From Stachybotrys elegans (Eukaryota; Ascomycota; Sordariomycetes; Hypocreales; Stachybotryaceae), in assembly GCA_020746835.1 (NCBI GenBank), contig JAGPNK010000004.1, positions 806,001 to 870,000 of the forward strand: DNA of 64,000 bases, written 5' to 3'. The notes beneath the pieces were generated by a model. The model did not search any database and was not told the origin of the DNA. It saw nothing but the letters and a program-made list of their open reading frames with translations. Made by a program: the position numbers and the translations under genes. Shown here one piece after another: positions 42,292 to 53,757 of this stretch; within the stretch, counting starts at the first letter, position 1; each line of letters opens with the position of its first letter.

Positions 42292-45200
42292 ATGTCGGCG
42301 TCTTCACCTACGCGGCCGACGAGGCGCGCGACCAGGCGGACCGCCATAATTGAATCCGACGACGAGGATGAGCTCGTCAACTCGACCAAGATCCCCGACG
42401 GTGACGAGGAGGACTTCACCCCCGCAGCCCCCAAGAGTCCGAAGAGACAGACGCGGAGTCGCAAGTCTGCAGCCCCGGCGCAGCCCGCAGCTCCTCGCAC
42501 CCGGGGCCGACCCAAGAAGAGCGTCTCGACCCTCGAGCCCAGTGAGGTCTTTGACGCAGACGAGACTGTCAAGGCCGAACCCGAAACTCCCGCAAAGAAA
42601 CCCGCGCCTCGCAAGCGCAAGAGTGCCGCTCCTCCCGCTTCGACCGCCGAGCCCGCCGATTTGGTGCCGCCTACACCTGAGCCATCCGTCTCGCCAGAGT
42701 CGAAAAAGGTCGAGGCCTCACCGCTTGCCGACATTACCAACACGAGCGTCATCTCGTCGGCAGCGGACGAAACGCAAGCCACGATAAAGCCGATCAAGCC
42801 CATGGATGCCATCTTGGAGAAGCCCATGGATATCGTTCTAAAACAGAGGACCATGACGCTGCCTGTCGTGGAGGATACCACGCCCAAGCCGCGCATCGTC
42901 CTCAAGTATCTGATTCTCAACAACTTCAAGAGTTATGCTGGCAGGCAAGAAGTCGGACCGTTCCACGCCTCCTTCTCCTCCGTCGTTGGACCCAACGGTT
43001 CCGGCAAATCCAACGTTATTGATTCGTTGCTTTTCGTGTTTGGTTTCCGAGCCAGCAAGATGCGACAAGGCAAGATTTCGGCCTTGATTCATAATTCCGC
43101 GCAATACCCAAACCTCGAATTCTGCGAGGTCGCCGTGCATTTTGAAGAAGTCATGGACCAGGTGTGTATTCCACTGCGCATCTTTCTCTTCTCATGCTGA
43201 CAATTATAGCCCGGCGGTGGCCACGAGGTCATTCCAGACTCGGAGCTCATCATTTCTCGAAAGGCTTTCAAGAACAACTCGAGCAAATATTACATCAACA
43301 ACAAGGAGTCGAATTTCACAACAGTCACGACGTTGTTGCGGGACCGGGGTGTCGATCTGGACCACAAGCGATTTCTCATCTTGCAGGGTGAAGTCGAGTC
43401 CATTGCGCAGATGAAACCAAAGGCAGGAAACGAGCATGAGGACGGCCTGCTCGAATACCTGGAAGATATTATTGGTACCTCCAAGTACAAGACCCCGATC
43501 GAAGAGGCCGCAACCGAAGTCGAGACGCTCAATGACATATGCATGGAAAAGAGCGGCCGTGTCCAGCACGTTGAGAAAGAGAAGCACAGTCTAGAGGACA
43601 AGAAGGACAAGGCACTGGCGTATATCCGCGACGAGAACGAGCTTGCCATGAAGCAGTCTGCGCTCTACCAGGTGTATACCCACGAATGCATGAACAACAT
43701 CTCTGTCACCGAGGAAGCCATCAATCAACTGCAGGCCCAGCTGGACGTCGAGTTGGAGAAGCACACCGGCAGTGAGCAGATCATCAAAGACCTCGAGAAG
43801 CAGTACTCCAAGGGCAGCAAAGAATTTGAGGCTCAGGAGAAGCATACCCAGGCTTTGGTCAAGGAGATGTCCAAGTTTGAGCAGGAGCGCGTCAAGTTCG
43901 AGGAGAAGAGAAAGTTCCTCGAGGACAAGAAGAAGAAGCTTGAAAAGACCATCGCCAATGCTGAAAAGTCCTCCGAGGAAGCCGACGAGACAATCCAGCA
44001 GTGCACCGAAGATATCGAGTCGCGCAGCCAAGAAATTGTCGCGCTCGAAGAGCAGAGTAAGGAGGAGGAGGCCGAGCTCGCGTCTATTCGTGATAGCCTG
44101 AAGGGCAAGACGCAAGCTTTCTCGGATCAGATTGCCGTCAAGCAAAAGTCTCTGGAGCCCTGGATGGAAAAGATCAACCAGAAGCAATCGGCCATTGCTG
44201 TTGCGGAAAGTGAAATGAACATTCTCCAAGAAAGGGCCAATGCTGGTGCCGTCGCCCTGCAGGAGCTCGAGGCCAAGATGGCGTCGATCAACGAGAACAC
44301 AGTCGCGAAACAAGAAGAGCTCCAATCCTGCGAAGGAGAGAAGAAGGATCTCCTCAAGGAAAAGGAAAGCATGATTTCCGAGCTCAAGATCCTCTCCGAA
44401 CAGGAGCCCAAGATGCGGTCCAAGATCTCCAATGCTCGGATCAAGGCGGACGAGGCCAGGTCGAGCCTGGCCAGCACACAAACACGTGGCAATGTTCTTT
44501 CGGCGCTGATGCGAATGCGAGACTCTGGTCGTATCGACGGATTCCACGGCCGACTTGGTAACCTCGGCAGCATCGACCAGAAGTACGACGTTGCCGTCTC
44601 CACAGCTTGTGGTGCGCTGGACAACTTCGTCACCGAGACGGTCGAGGCTGGCCAGCAGTGTATTGAGTATCTGCGAAAGAACAACCTGGGGCGTGGCAAC
44701 TTTATCTGCTTGGACAAGCTTAGGCAGCGCGACCTGTCACCAATCCAGACGCCCGAGAATGCGCCGCGACTGTTTGACCTTGTGCAAGCCAAGGACAAGT
44801 TTCGCCCTGCCTTCTACCACGCCATGCAGGACACCCTGGTGGCGACAGACCTGGCACAGGCCAACAGGATAGCTTACGGCGCGAAGCGGTGGCGAGTGGT
44901 GACGCTCGACGGTGAGCTCATTGACAAGTCTGGAACCATGTCTGGTGGTGGCACAACGGTCAAGAAGGGGCTCATGTCGTCCAAGCTTGTTGCCGACACC
45001 ACGACGGAGCAGGTCTCTAAGCTGGAGGCGGACCGCGACCAGTGGGAGGCCAAGTTCAAGGAGTTCCAAAAGTACCAAGCCGAGTGCGAGGCTAGACTCC
45101 GGCAGCTGAATGAGCAGATTCCTCAGCTCGAGACGAGGATGCAAAAGATCACGCTGGAAATCGACAGTGGAACACGAAACCTTGCGGATGTGCAACGCCG

Positions 45201-46826
45201 AATCAAGGAGGTCACCAAGGAGTACCAGCCGTCGGCCTCCGAGACTAGCCGTATTGCTGCCCTGCAAAAGGAAATCTCCAAGCAGCAGAAGGAGCTTGAC
45301 AAGCTTCACGGTGAGACCTCAAGCGTCGAGGAGGAGATCAAGGCTCTACAAGACAAGATTATGGAGGTTGGTGGTGAGAAGCTTCGATCTCAGCGAGCCA
45401 AGATTGATGGCATCAAGGAGGAGATTTCCCAGCACAACGAGGAGATCTCCAACGCCGAGGTCCGCAAAGTCAAGGCGGAAAAGCAAAAGGTTAAGCTGGA
45501 GAAGGACCACGCCAAGGCCACCAAGGAAGTCCAAACCTCGATGCAGGATCTCGAGAAGCTGGAGAGCGACATCAGCAACCAGGACGAGAAGGCGGAGGAG
45601 CTCAAGAGCCAAGCCGAGGAGGCAGAGGAGGGTCTTTCCGCTACTAAGACGCAGCTGAAGGCCCTCAAGAAGGAACTCGACGAGAAGGCTGCTGAGCTTC
45701 ACGAGACAAGGGCTGTCGAGATCGAGATGCGCAACCAGCTTGAGGAGAACCAAAAGGCCTTGGTGGAGAACCAGAAGCGACTACGATACTGGGACGACAA
45801 ACTGTCGAAGCTTGTGCTGCAGAATATTGACGACTTGGTTGGTGGCGCTCCAGCGCGTACAGCGCCTGCCGACACGACACAGGATCAATCGGTTCAGGAG
45901 GACGTGGACATGTCGGACGCGCCAGCCGAGGATGTCGAGATGGCAGACGCACCTGAGGAAGAGGAGGAAGAGGAGGAGGCGGCCGAGGCCACCGTCATTG
46001 CAGGCTCTCAGCCCCAAGAATTCCCCAAGTACACACCTGATGAGATTGCCGACATGAACAAGGACAAGCTCAAAGGGGAAATTGCCGTGCTGGAAGAGAA
46101 GACACAGAACGTCAATGTGGACCTCGGTGTGCTGGCAGAGTACCGCCGCCGAGTGGAGGAGCACGCGGCGCGATCGTCGGATCTGCAGTCGGCCATTGCA
46201 CAGCGCGATGCGGCCAAGAAGCGATGCGATGACTTGCGGCGTCTCCGCTTGGAGGGCTTCATGGAGGGCTTCAGTCACATCTCACTCCGCCTCAAGGAGA
46301 TGTATCAGATGATTACCATGGGCGGTAATGCTGAGCTGGAGTTGGTCGACAGCTTGGACCCTTTCAGCGAGGGTATCCTGTTCAGCGTCATGCCTCCCAA
46401 GAAGAGCTGGAAGAACATCAGCAACTTGTCTGGTGGAGAAAAGACGCTGAGCAGTCTAGCGCTAGTGTTTGCACTGCATCATTATAAGCCCACGCCCCTC
46501 TATGTCATGGACGAGATTGACGCCGCCTTGGACTTCAGAAACGTGAGTGGTACCATTATCTATCTGGCTTTATACTCCTCCATACTAACTCGGCGGCACA
46601 GGTCTCGATTGTCGCCAACTACATCAAGGAGCGGACCAAGAACGCGCAGTTTATCGTCATCTCACTCCGAAACAACATGTTTGAGTTGGCAGCACGGCTC
46701 GTAGGCGTGTACAAGGTCAACCATATGACCAAGAGCGTCACAATCGACAACAAGGACTTTATCGTCCGGCAGGATGGACAACGGACAGTAAGCAATGGCC
46801 AGACGGCAACTTTGGCGCTGCGCTGA
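42292..46826 (+). CDS. SMC4: Condensin subunit SMC4
   Basis: Exons 42292-43161, 43210-46542 and 46602-46826 (introns 48 and 59 nt) encode 1475 residues, normal for SMC4. A disordered, Lys/Pro/Ser-rich N-terminus of about 200 residues, with acidic patches such as ESDDEDE, precedes the head. Walker A is GPNGSGKSNV, the hinge begins GFHGRLGNLGSIDQKYDVAV, and the C-terminal head has the ABC signature LSGGEKTLSSLALVFALHHY and Walker B LYVMDEIDAALD. An insertion before the last coiled-coil stretch contains a run of acidic residues (PEEEEEEEEAAEA). SMC4 pairs with SMC2 and condensin regulators to compact mitotic chromosomes. The sequence around Walker A (ILNNFKSYAGRQEVGPFHAS) separates it from SMC1 and SMC3. 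The last 60-nt intron lies just after Walker B. Confidence 0.97.
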
Positions 46827-47591
46827 TAATGGTAGAATGATGTATGTACATACCAAGGATAGGCACATGTGGGTTTTGGTCAACAGGAGAATGGGTATGA
46901 CGGCAGCGGATTGGCATGAAGAGTGATGATGAACGATATGAACAATGGATACAATTTTCTTGACGGCCACAGCGTGTTTCCAAGATATTGCGTTTGACGC
47001 GAGGGGTGCCAATTGAGTTCCCCAAAGGCTGTGTCCTACCGTCCCGTCTGGCCATTTCGCCGCATCATGGGCTAACATCCTACCTTGCAGGGCTTCACCG
47101 AGGTGCAACTCGCTTAACCGTGCTGGACTACGTGCCACCCCCCTCCCAGATCTACGGGCCTCGCGGCGGTGTCGCACCAAGATCTCGCGGTTATCCCTGC
47201 CCGCTTGCGCCGGCACTCGTGCTCGCCAGCGGTATGTCGGGGAGTGGGTTCTGTCAACGCGCGCGCCGTTACACGCCCCTTCGGCTGGGTGGGTGAGACT
47301 TCCTTCGTCTACGACTGCGGTCCCTGGCTCTCTTCGTCTGGGGGCGTCTCGCGTACGGCGACGGTGTTCGGTGACGATGTCTGAGATAGGCGAGAGGCGT
47401 TTGGCCGAGGAAGTCTGGATGGGGGAGAGGCGCTTGAGAAGCAAGCGAGTTGGAGGGTTATAAGTACGCAGAGGTGAGAGACTCTGATCCGGAGAGAGGC
47501 ACCTCATCCTCGTCTACGACAACAACTCGCAAACCGTGACCCAGCCACTGCCGATCGGTTTTATCTGTCGCTCCCATCTTGTCCCCTCACC
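46827..47591. other. Intergenic, 765 bp
   Basis: This is the 3' flank of SMC4 and promoter of the secreted-protein gene. A long open frame on the minus strand spans it and enters SMC4, but its composition is that of a shadow. I see no gene. Confidence 0.45.
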
Positions 47592-49741
47592 ATGCGGCGC
47601 GCTTTGTTCGCCATTGTCTTGCCCTGGGCTTCCGCCGTGCCGGGCGCTGACGTCAAGAGGGCGGAGACGTGTACGCGGGACGACTTGTACACGTCTCTAT
47701 CGATGGACGGGAGGGGTTTTTGCTCGCGTGTCTTGAATAGTCACTGCGCGGTGGTTACGCCGACGCAGTTCACCATGTTTCGGTCGACGGATATATCTTC
47801 GCAGGTAAGTACATTCTCATCTCTGGTCAAGGAATACAGAAAGAAAAAGATGGAATGACGTGCTAATGGCGGAAGTGTGAATGTGTGCTCACGGCGCAAG
47901 ATGCGGAAACGACGGGGACGAGTACATCGAGAGTGCCGCTGTTGACCGATCCGGCGGAGGCGGTTGTGAATTCGACAAATATTACGAGCGTGCCTGTGCC
48001 GTTGATCACAGGCACGGGGATTCTTCCCTTGCCGACGAGTCCAGGGACGGCTGTGAGCTGGACGATTCCGGTGGCTTCATCGTCTGTAGGAGGGTGGAAT
48101 TCGACGACGTTTGTTCTGCCTGGGACAGGGAGTGTGGGAGCCACCGGCACGGTGTCGGTTGTCTTTCCTACTCCGTCTGTTGCGTCGTCGAGGACGCTGA
48201 ATGTGTCAACGTCGAGTGTAGAATCTGTGACAGTGACATTTCCCACTCAGACGGGTTTCCCAACGTCTTCGCCGTCGTTTCTCACGCCAACAGATACCAA
48301 CATCACTGCGACACCGACATCTATTCCTTCCTCCGCTCCTCCCGTCGTCGATTTCACGCGCGTGTCGCAGACGGCACATATTGCGGAGGAGACGTGCTAC
48401 GCTCTCCCTCCAGATGCTGAGGGGGAGCCAACGCGCCGCGCGCTGCTCTACAACAGCAAGCTCCGAGAGGCGGATGCGACAATCCCTTATCCATACATTG
48501 AGTCGATAGACTTTGACAGCGAGGGTCTCGAGCCGCTGTACATGACGATTCGCGATGTGAACGAGGGGACGCACATGATTGACGTGTCGAACAAGAGCCG
48601 CATCGCCATTGTGGACGTGGATGGGAATGCCATGGTGCTTGATCCTACGGGCATTCACTTCTCGACCAAGGACTGCCGATACGATGTGTCTGTCATGATT
48701 GACGACCTGTATGAGCAGCTGGCGGGCTTTTCTGGCAAGGAGTGCTCTACGGGCGGGTTTAGGCTCATGGAGGACGTGGATTTCCGCCAAAGCCTCATCT
48801 TGACGGATCAGTGCGGCGATCCCGTCACGCGTGCCGTGCGACGGTTCCCGCGACTCACACTGGGACCTACTGAATGCGTAGAAAATACTGTGGATGAGTC
48901 GACGGGGCGCTGGGACTTTGACTGCACGTTTCCGGGGTCCGACTCCAAGGTACTTACGTGCCAGCGCACCGTCACCAACGATATTGTCAACTTCCTATTC
49001 CGCGACCCGTTTGGCGGCGCGTGCCCGGACCTTCCCGCCCTCATCACGACGCTCGCCGCCGTTGGGGAGAGCTATTTTGACGCCGAGTCGCTGCTGACGG
49101 AATTGGACAACCAGGGTCTGACTCCCGGCGAGGGGAGGGAGGCACAGGAGGCGGTGGACAGCTACGTCGGCCTCTGGCTCATCCTGCAGCAGGCCTTCTC
49201 GGTGATTGAATCGCAGCAGCAGCAGCAGCAGCGGGGGCGGCAGCTGAGCGCGCTGGAGGAGTACGTGGCCGTGTACAGCGAGAACCGCAACCTGGAGAGC
49301 GACGTGTGCGAGAACATGCACCACGACGAGATGCCGCTCAAGCTGAGCCTGACGGCGGGCGTGACGCACATTGACACCATCACGACGCTCAACTGGTCGC
49401 CACAGAACGCGCGCGTGTACAACGTCACGATCCAGGACCCGGCGGCCGTGGCGTGCTGCGCGGCCGGCGCGGTGGCGACCTCGGAGGAGGGGGATACGTG
49501 CGCGTACCCGGAGGAGGCGCTGGTGGGCGACACGGGGTGCATCTGCGGGCTGACGGCGGCTGGGGACCCGGTTGCGTTTGTGTTTACGCAGTGCGATAAC
49601 TTTGTGGGAGAGTGTGAGGCCGACGCCGACTGTGGTGATGCTGGGCTTGTGTGTCTGACGGGGACGTGTTGCGGGGGAGGGGTCTGCGTTGATCCGTATG
49701 AGTGTTCGCAGAGCGGGAGGGAGCTTGTTGAGCAGGATTAA
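47592..49741 (+). CDS. Secreted Ser/Thr-rich, Cys-containing surface protein, 692 aa
   Basis: Exons 47592-47804 and 47876-49741 (a 71-nt intron) encode 692 residues. A signal peptide (MRRALFAIVLPWASAVPGAD) is followed by a Lys-Arg processing-type site and a small Cys-bearing domain (ETCTRDDLYTSLSMDGRGFC). Residues 75-200 are Ser/Thr/Pro-rich. The central 400 residues form a globular part with regular cysteines, and a glutamine run (QQQQQQ, 49213-49230) interrupts a helical stretch. The C-terminus is a compact Cys cluster (FVGECEADADCGDAGLVCLT, then CCGGGVCVDPYEC), like small disulphide-knotted modules. No GPI tail or membrane helix is seen, so secretion into wall or medium is likely. I know similar fungal secreted proteins of unknown role, but I give no name. 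Confidence 0.78.
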
Positions 49742-50470
49742 GATTCTATGGGTGAAGGAGTTGAGATATAGATGAGTGGAAGAATTTGTCAAGGGCTGAA
49801 GGAGGGCTTATTGAAGATTTATCGAGAAGTTATGGAGGAGTAGATTGGACACGACGGATAACATCCGGTGGTCAGCGCAATAGAATAATGGATTCAATCT
49901 GCATCATGTTTAAACGTAGCCAGTGATGGCACAATACAAGCAACACAAGTTGGAGAATTGAAGTTTGTGGTGTTGTGTGAATACTAGGGGTTTAGGGTAA
50001 GTCGGTTTATGGCGGTGTGACTTGGTCATAGAAAAGACGTTTTCCCCACCGAGATCTAGATAAACATGCGCATGCCGCATGGCTTCGGGACCTGCCGACA
50101 CTAACCAAACAACCAGTTCAGGTTCCAGGCTTGGATAAGTCTAAAATCTCATGGCTGGGCATGTCCTCTTGGAGGGTACGTGGGGTCTTGGCTGACGCCT
50201 CCACTGCTGAAGCTTGGTGGCCACGTCAATTGACGTCACACGCCGCCAGGGATGCTTCCAAGATACGGCCGTGGGGACCCTGGCGAGACCCTGCTTCTGG
50301 GTGTTCGGGGATCAGCATTTAAGCTCGCGATGGCCTCACCTGCTTCTGGGAGGAATTCTTTGTTTTTGGCCTTGGTGGCGTATTAAGTCAAGTCGCAGCG
50401 CCTACTCACAACAACTCCTATCTCTTGGACACATCTATCTCTGTATTTTGTGGGCTTTTTCTATATCGCC
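49742..50470. other. Intergenic, 729 bp
   Basis: This is the promoter of the GH128 gene. I see no gene or RNA. Confidence 0.5.
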
Positions 50471-51448
50471 ATGAGGACCGCAGCCCTTCCACCCGTCCTG
50501 CTCTGCCTGCTCAGCCAGGTATATGCCCGAGATGTACACGCCAACCTGACATCCAAGCGCGGCCTTGCCTACCAGTACGACAGCCACGAGGGCGACAACG
50601 AGCTGCTCATCTCGGACGACTCGCCCATCTCCTGGTACTACACGTGGTCTATGTGGCCCGCCGAGCCCATCGGCCACTCCGTCATGTTCGTCCCCATGGT
50701 CCACGGCCTCGACGACGCCACGGGAGACGAGCTGCACGAGCGGCTCGACGCCCTGCCCAGGTCCTCGACGCACCTGCTCACCTTCAACGAGCCCGACGGC
50801 GAGACGCACACGGGCGGGAGCAGCGTCTCGCCCGAGGACGCAGCCGAGGCGTACATAGAGCACATTGTCCCGCTGCGCGACGCCGAGGACCGGCGTTGGG
50901 TCATCAGCCACCCCGTCGTCACGGGCTCCCCGCAGGGCCTAGACTGGCTGCGCGACTTTAACGAGAGCTGCTACGACATCAGCGACGATGGGTGCCCAAC
51001 CGACTTTGTCGCCGTGCACTGGTACGGAGAGGCCGAAGGACTGCGCAACTGGCTCGAGGAGCTGCGCGACTTCTACAGCGAGCTGGCCCCCGAGGCGCGC
51101 TTCTGGGTCACGGAGCTAGCCCTCCCGCAGGGCAGCGAGGAGGAGACGCTGGCTATGCTCAACCAAAGCACGGCGTACCTGGACGGCGAGGACGACGTAG
51201 AGGCGTATGCGTGGTTCGGGGCCTTCCGCACGAGCGACGCCAACGACTGGACGGGCGACGGCGTGTCATTCTTCGATGAGGATGGCGGGCTGACGGACGT
51301 GGGCAGCGAGTATCTCGGCGGAGAGGACAATGGTTTCGAGACCGGCCAGTCGGGGGACAACAGCGATGAGTCGGCGGGGAGCCTTGTTTCTGCTTCTGCA
51401 TGTGCCTTGCTGATTCAGATGGTGCTGCTTGCTGCGGTTGTGCTGTGA
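50471..51448 (+). CDS. GH128-type glucanase (Glyco_hydro_cc), GPI-anchored
   Basis: An intronless frame from the ATG at 50471 encodes 325 residues. A signal peptide (MRTAALPPVLLCLLSQVYAR) precedes a TIM-barrel domain typical of the Glyco_hydro_cc/Asl1 group: KRGLAYQY at the start, WYYTWSMWP, LLTFNEPDG with the probable acid/base Glu107, FVAVHWYGEAEGL, and FWVTELALPQ with the probable nucleophile Glu215. The end has a Gly/Asp/Ser linker and a hydrophobic tail (LVSASACALLIQMVLLAAVVL), a GPI signal. GH128 members cleave beta-1,3-glucan, so this enzyme probably remodels the cell wall from the plasma membrane or wall. An upstream in-frame TTG at 50450 is not a likely start. Confidence 0.9.
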   Translation: MRTAALPPVLLCLLSQVYARDVHANLTSKRGLAYQYDSHEGDNELLISDDSPISWYYTWSMWPAEPIGHSVMFVPMVHGLDDATGDELHERLDALPRSSTHLLTFNEPDGETHTGGSSVSPEDAAEAYIEHIVPLRDAEDRRWVISHPVVTGSPQGLDWLRDFNESCYDISDDGCPTDFVAVHWYGEAEGLRNWLEELRDFYSELAPEARFWVTELALPQGSEEETLAMLNQSTAYLDGEDDVEAYAWFGAFRTSDANDWTGDGVSFFDEDGGLTDVGSEYLGGEDNGFETGQSGDNSDESAGSLVSASACALLIQMVLLAAVVL

Positions 51449-51465
51449 GCAGCCTTTTTCCTTTG

Positions 51466-51505
51466 TTGTTTCTTGTTTGTTATGGGAATGATTTGGATGA
51501 TGCCT
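51466..51505 (+). repeat. Dispersed repeat, copy A
   Basis: The core is TTGTTTCTTG, then TTTGTTATGGGAATGATTTG, then GATGATGCCTC. It shares order and spacing with copies B and C and is the shortest. Confidence 0.7.
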
Positions 51506-51619
51506 CGCCCCCAGCTGGTCTGGATTGCAGAACTATATACCTCGCAGCATGATTTACTAGACTAGATTGAACACGAGTTACGAGTTTGTTTACTTTAAAC
51601 GTGGACGTTTTTGGTGGGC

Positions 51620-51676
51620 GATTGTTTCTTGCTTGTTATGATAATGATGGACGATGCCTCCCTACAAGTTCCAGGT
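51620..51676 (+). repeat. Dispersed repeat, copy B
   Basis: The core is ATTGTTTCTTGCTTGTTATG, then ATAATGATGGACGATGCCTC and CCTACAAGTTCCAGGTGTT. The 3' part (GCCTCCCTACA...CAGGTGTT) is shared with copy C. Confidence 0.75.
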
Positions 51677-51902
51677 GTTGAAGCTCGCGCTCGGAGGCAT
51701 TAGCAGGGCTGACAGTTATCCATGCCTTCTGTTTGGGTTCTTTCTGCCTGATCGGGCAGCAGGTGACGTTTTTGTCCCCCGCCGAGGAGCTGATGCTCAG
51801 CCTCATCTGCTGCCTTGCCACTCCATACCACCTAAATGTCAGCTCGTTTCCACGTCTGTAAACTTCCGATCTTCTCAACTACACAACATCTCGCCTAAAA
51901 CC

Positions 51903-53573
51903 ATGGAGATTGCTGGGCTTGCCCTCGGCGCAGTCTCGCTATCTTCACTATTCGTAACATGCTTTGATACCTATGACAAGATCAAGAGCATCCACGGTGC
52001 AGCCGGAGATCTGGCCGATGTGCTCTCGAGACTGGACTTGGAGCTGCAGAAACTCCACTACATCAACAAGAAGCACAGAGTCAGAGAGCTAGACAAAGAC
52101 GCCGAAGACGTCATGATTCTGGCCCAACACCACATCAACCAGCGCCTGGAGACGATATATTCTACAATCGCCCAATACCTGCCAGATGCCTCAGCGAAAC
52201 CGAGCACCCGTGGCTCAAGTGCAAAGCCACGCAAAGTACTGAAATGGGTTGCTAGCGATAGGAAGGCACTAGATGAGCAGCTGGGCAGGCTGCAAAACGT
52301 CACCGAAACACTATGGAGGCTTGCCACAACAGCGCCAGAGAGGGCGCGCGAGGACTATATTCTCAGGGCCAATGCGCTATCTGCCACGAATGCATCTCTG
52401 CTAGTCGCAACAGCGGAGCCTCTTACGAAGCAGTATGCTTCCATTGTCAAGGCCGCCAGAGTCAAGCAACTCCTGTTGCAGTGCATCGAGCGTGGCCCCG
52501 ATGTGTCCAGCAATTCACAGCAGCCTACCAAGCTTGCTCTGCCGCTTTCCTCGTTTGACTGGCGATCCAAAGACGCACGGGAAGTTGTCGACTTGCCGTG
52601 GGTGCCGGGCATTTGCGAAATGACCGAATCGTACCCCAGCGACATTCCCGTCATTGTGGAATGGAGAGGGCCCTTCATGGGACACAGAGACCCAAATAGA
52701 CGCCTTGATCGTCTGTGCGAGTTTCTCAGGGCCATGCACAGAGTTGATGAAGAGTCCGACTTCTCTGACATGGATCTGTATGCCCGGAATGCTGATTTTG
52801 GCATACTCAAGTGTCTTGGCTGGACCAAGTCGTCCGATACATTTGATCGCATCGGGCTGGTGTTCCAGTGTCCCCAGAGGAACTCTTGGCAGCCGGTGTC
52901 CCTGCAAGGCAAGATTCTTGAGATGCGGCCTAAACGCAGGCCTCCACCCCTGGGCGATAGGTTCGATCTGGCCTTTGGCATATGCAGTGCCGTAGCCAAC
53001 ATTATCAGTATTGGGTGGACGCACAGAGCAATCAGGAGTGACAACATGCTGATATTTGACCGCCGCTCAATCCAAAAGGTCTTCCTCGTGGGCTTCACAT
53101 ATGCTCGGCCCTGGGCGCCGGATGGGTCTGATGCGCCTCAAGAACTCTCGAATCTGCCTAATCATCGCGTCTTCGCTTTATACCGCCCAGGATATGTCCC
53201 AGAAGCCCAAGACAATGACGATGATTCGTCCGGGGACGAGGAAATGGGAGATCCGGAGCTGGCTACCCAATCAGAACAATCATCTTTTGGTCCGGGCTCA
53301 GCGGCATTTGACCTCTACGGGCTTGGCATTGTTCTTCTAGAGGTCGGCCTGTGGGAGACAGTCGAGAAGATGAAGGAGCGCAAAAAAGATCTTACGGTTC
53401 AGCAATTCCAAGCTTACGGGCTCAAAGATTTCTTGGCTCAGTTGTCGTATAGATGTGGAGATATCTATCGGGATGTGGTTGAAAGATGCCTGACTCCTGC
53501 CCACTGGAAGCCGGAAACTCTCACAGAGAATATCGGTAACTTAATCGGGGATCTGAAGCAGTGTAGAGCCTGA
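51903..53573 (+). CDS. HeLo-domain plus pseudokinase protein (MLKL-like architecture)
   Basis: An intronless frame from the ATG at 51903 (AAAACCATGG) encodes 556 residues. The start MEIAGLALGAVSLSSLFVTC and the following helical, heptad-like 200 residues fit the fungal HeLo domain, the membrane-targeting four-helix domain of HET-S and related to the MLKL killer domain. A kinase-like fold follows at about residues 220-550. Its catalytic loop reads HRAIRSDN (H374 to N381), so the HRD aspartate is alanine, and the DFG position reads VGF (V396), so the metal-binding aspartate is also lost. I therefore expect a pseudokinase. An acidic loop (NDDDSSGDEEMGDPE) lies in the C-lobe. The frame also stays open upstream to 51654, adding 83 residues that do not look conserved. 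A role in regulated cell death or non-self recognition is inference from the HeLo family. Confidence 0.8.
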   Translation: MEIAGLALGAVSLSSLFVTCFDTYDKIKSIHGAAGDLADVLSRLDLELQKLHYINKKHRVRELDKDAEDVMILAQHHINQRLETIYSTIAQYLPDASAKPSTRGSSAKPRKVLKWVASDRKALDEQLGRLQNVTETLWRLATTAPERAREDYILRANALSATNASLLVATAEPLTKQYASIVKAARVKQLLLQCIERGPDVSSNSQQPTKLALPLSSFDWRSKDAREVVDLPWVPGICEMTESYPSDIPVIVEWRGPFMGHRDPNRRLDRLCEFLRAMHRVDEESDFSDMDLYARNADFGILKCLGWTKSSDTFDRIGLVFQCPQRNSWQPVSLQGKILEMRPKRRPPPLGDRFDLAFGICSAVANIISIGWTHRAIRSDNMLIFDRRSIQKVFLVGFTYARPWAPDGSDAPQELSNLPNHRVFALYRPGYVPEAQDNDDDSSGDEEMGDPELATQSEQSSFGPGSAAFDLYGLGIVLLEVGLWETVEKMKERKKDLTVQQFQAYGLKDFLAQLSYRCGDIYRDVVERCLTPAHWKPETLTENIGNLIGDLKQCRA

Positions 53574-53757
53574 GAAATCTTCTAGTTAGTACGACTCGTC
53601 AACAAAGGAAACACAAGAAGTGCGAAGCTTGCGAGGTTCAACATGAATAAATGGTTGTAGTACAGCGCTTTTGACAACAGAACGTAATAGTTTTTGACAT
53701 AAACCATCTACTCGCTGTACTGAACAACATCCGCTTGATTCATCATGCCGACATTCT

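Larger units (their letters stand above)
51449..51902. other. Intergenic, 454 bp, carrying two dispersed-repeat copies
   Basis: This lies between the GH128 stop and the HeLo-protein ATG. It holds two direct copies of a dispersed repeat, at 51466-51505 and 51620-51676. The frame of the HeLo gene stays open upstream to an ATG at 51654 within the second copy. Confidence 0.6.

Noticed and set aside
46662..47507. 281-codon open frame on the minus strand overlapping the SMC4 3' end
   Set aside because: Composition is low-complexity and Arg/Ser-rich, it overlaps a well-supported exon, and it shows no domain or leader.
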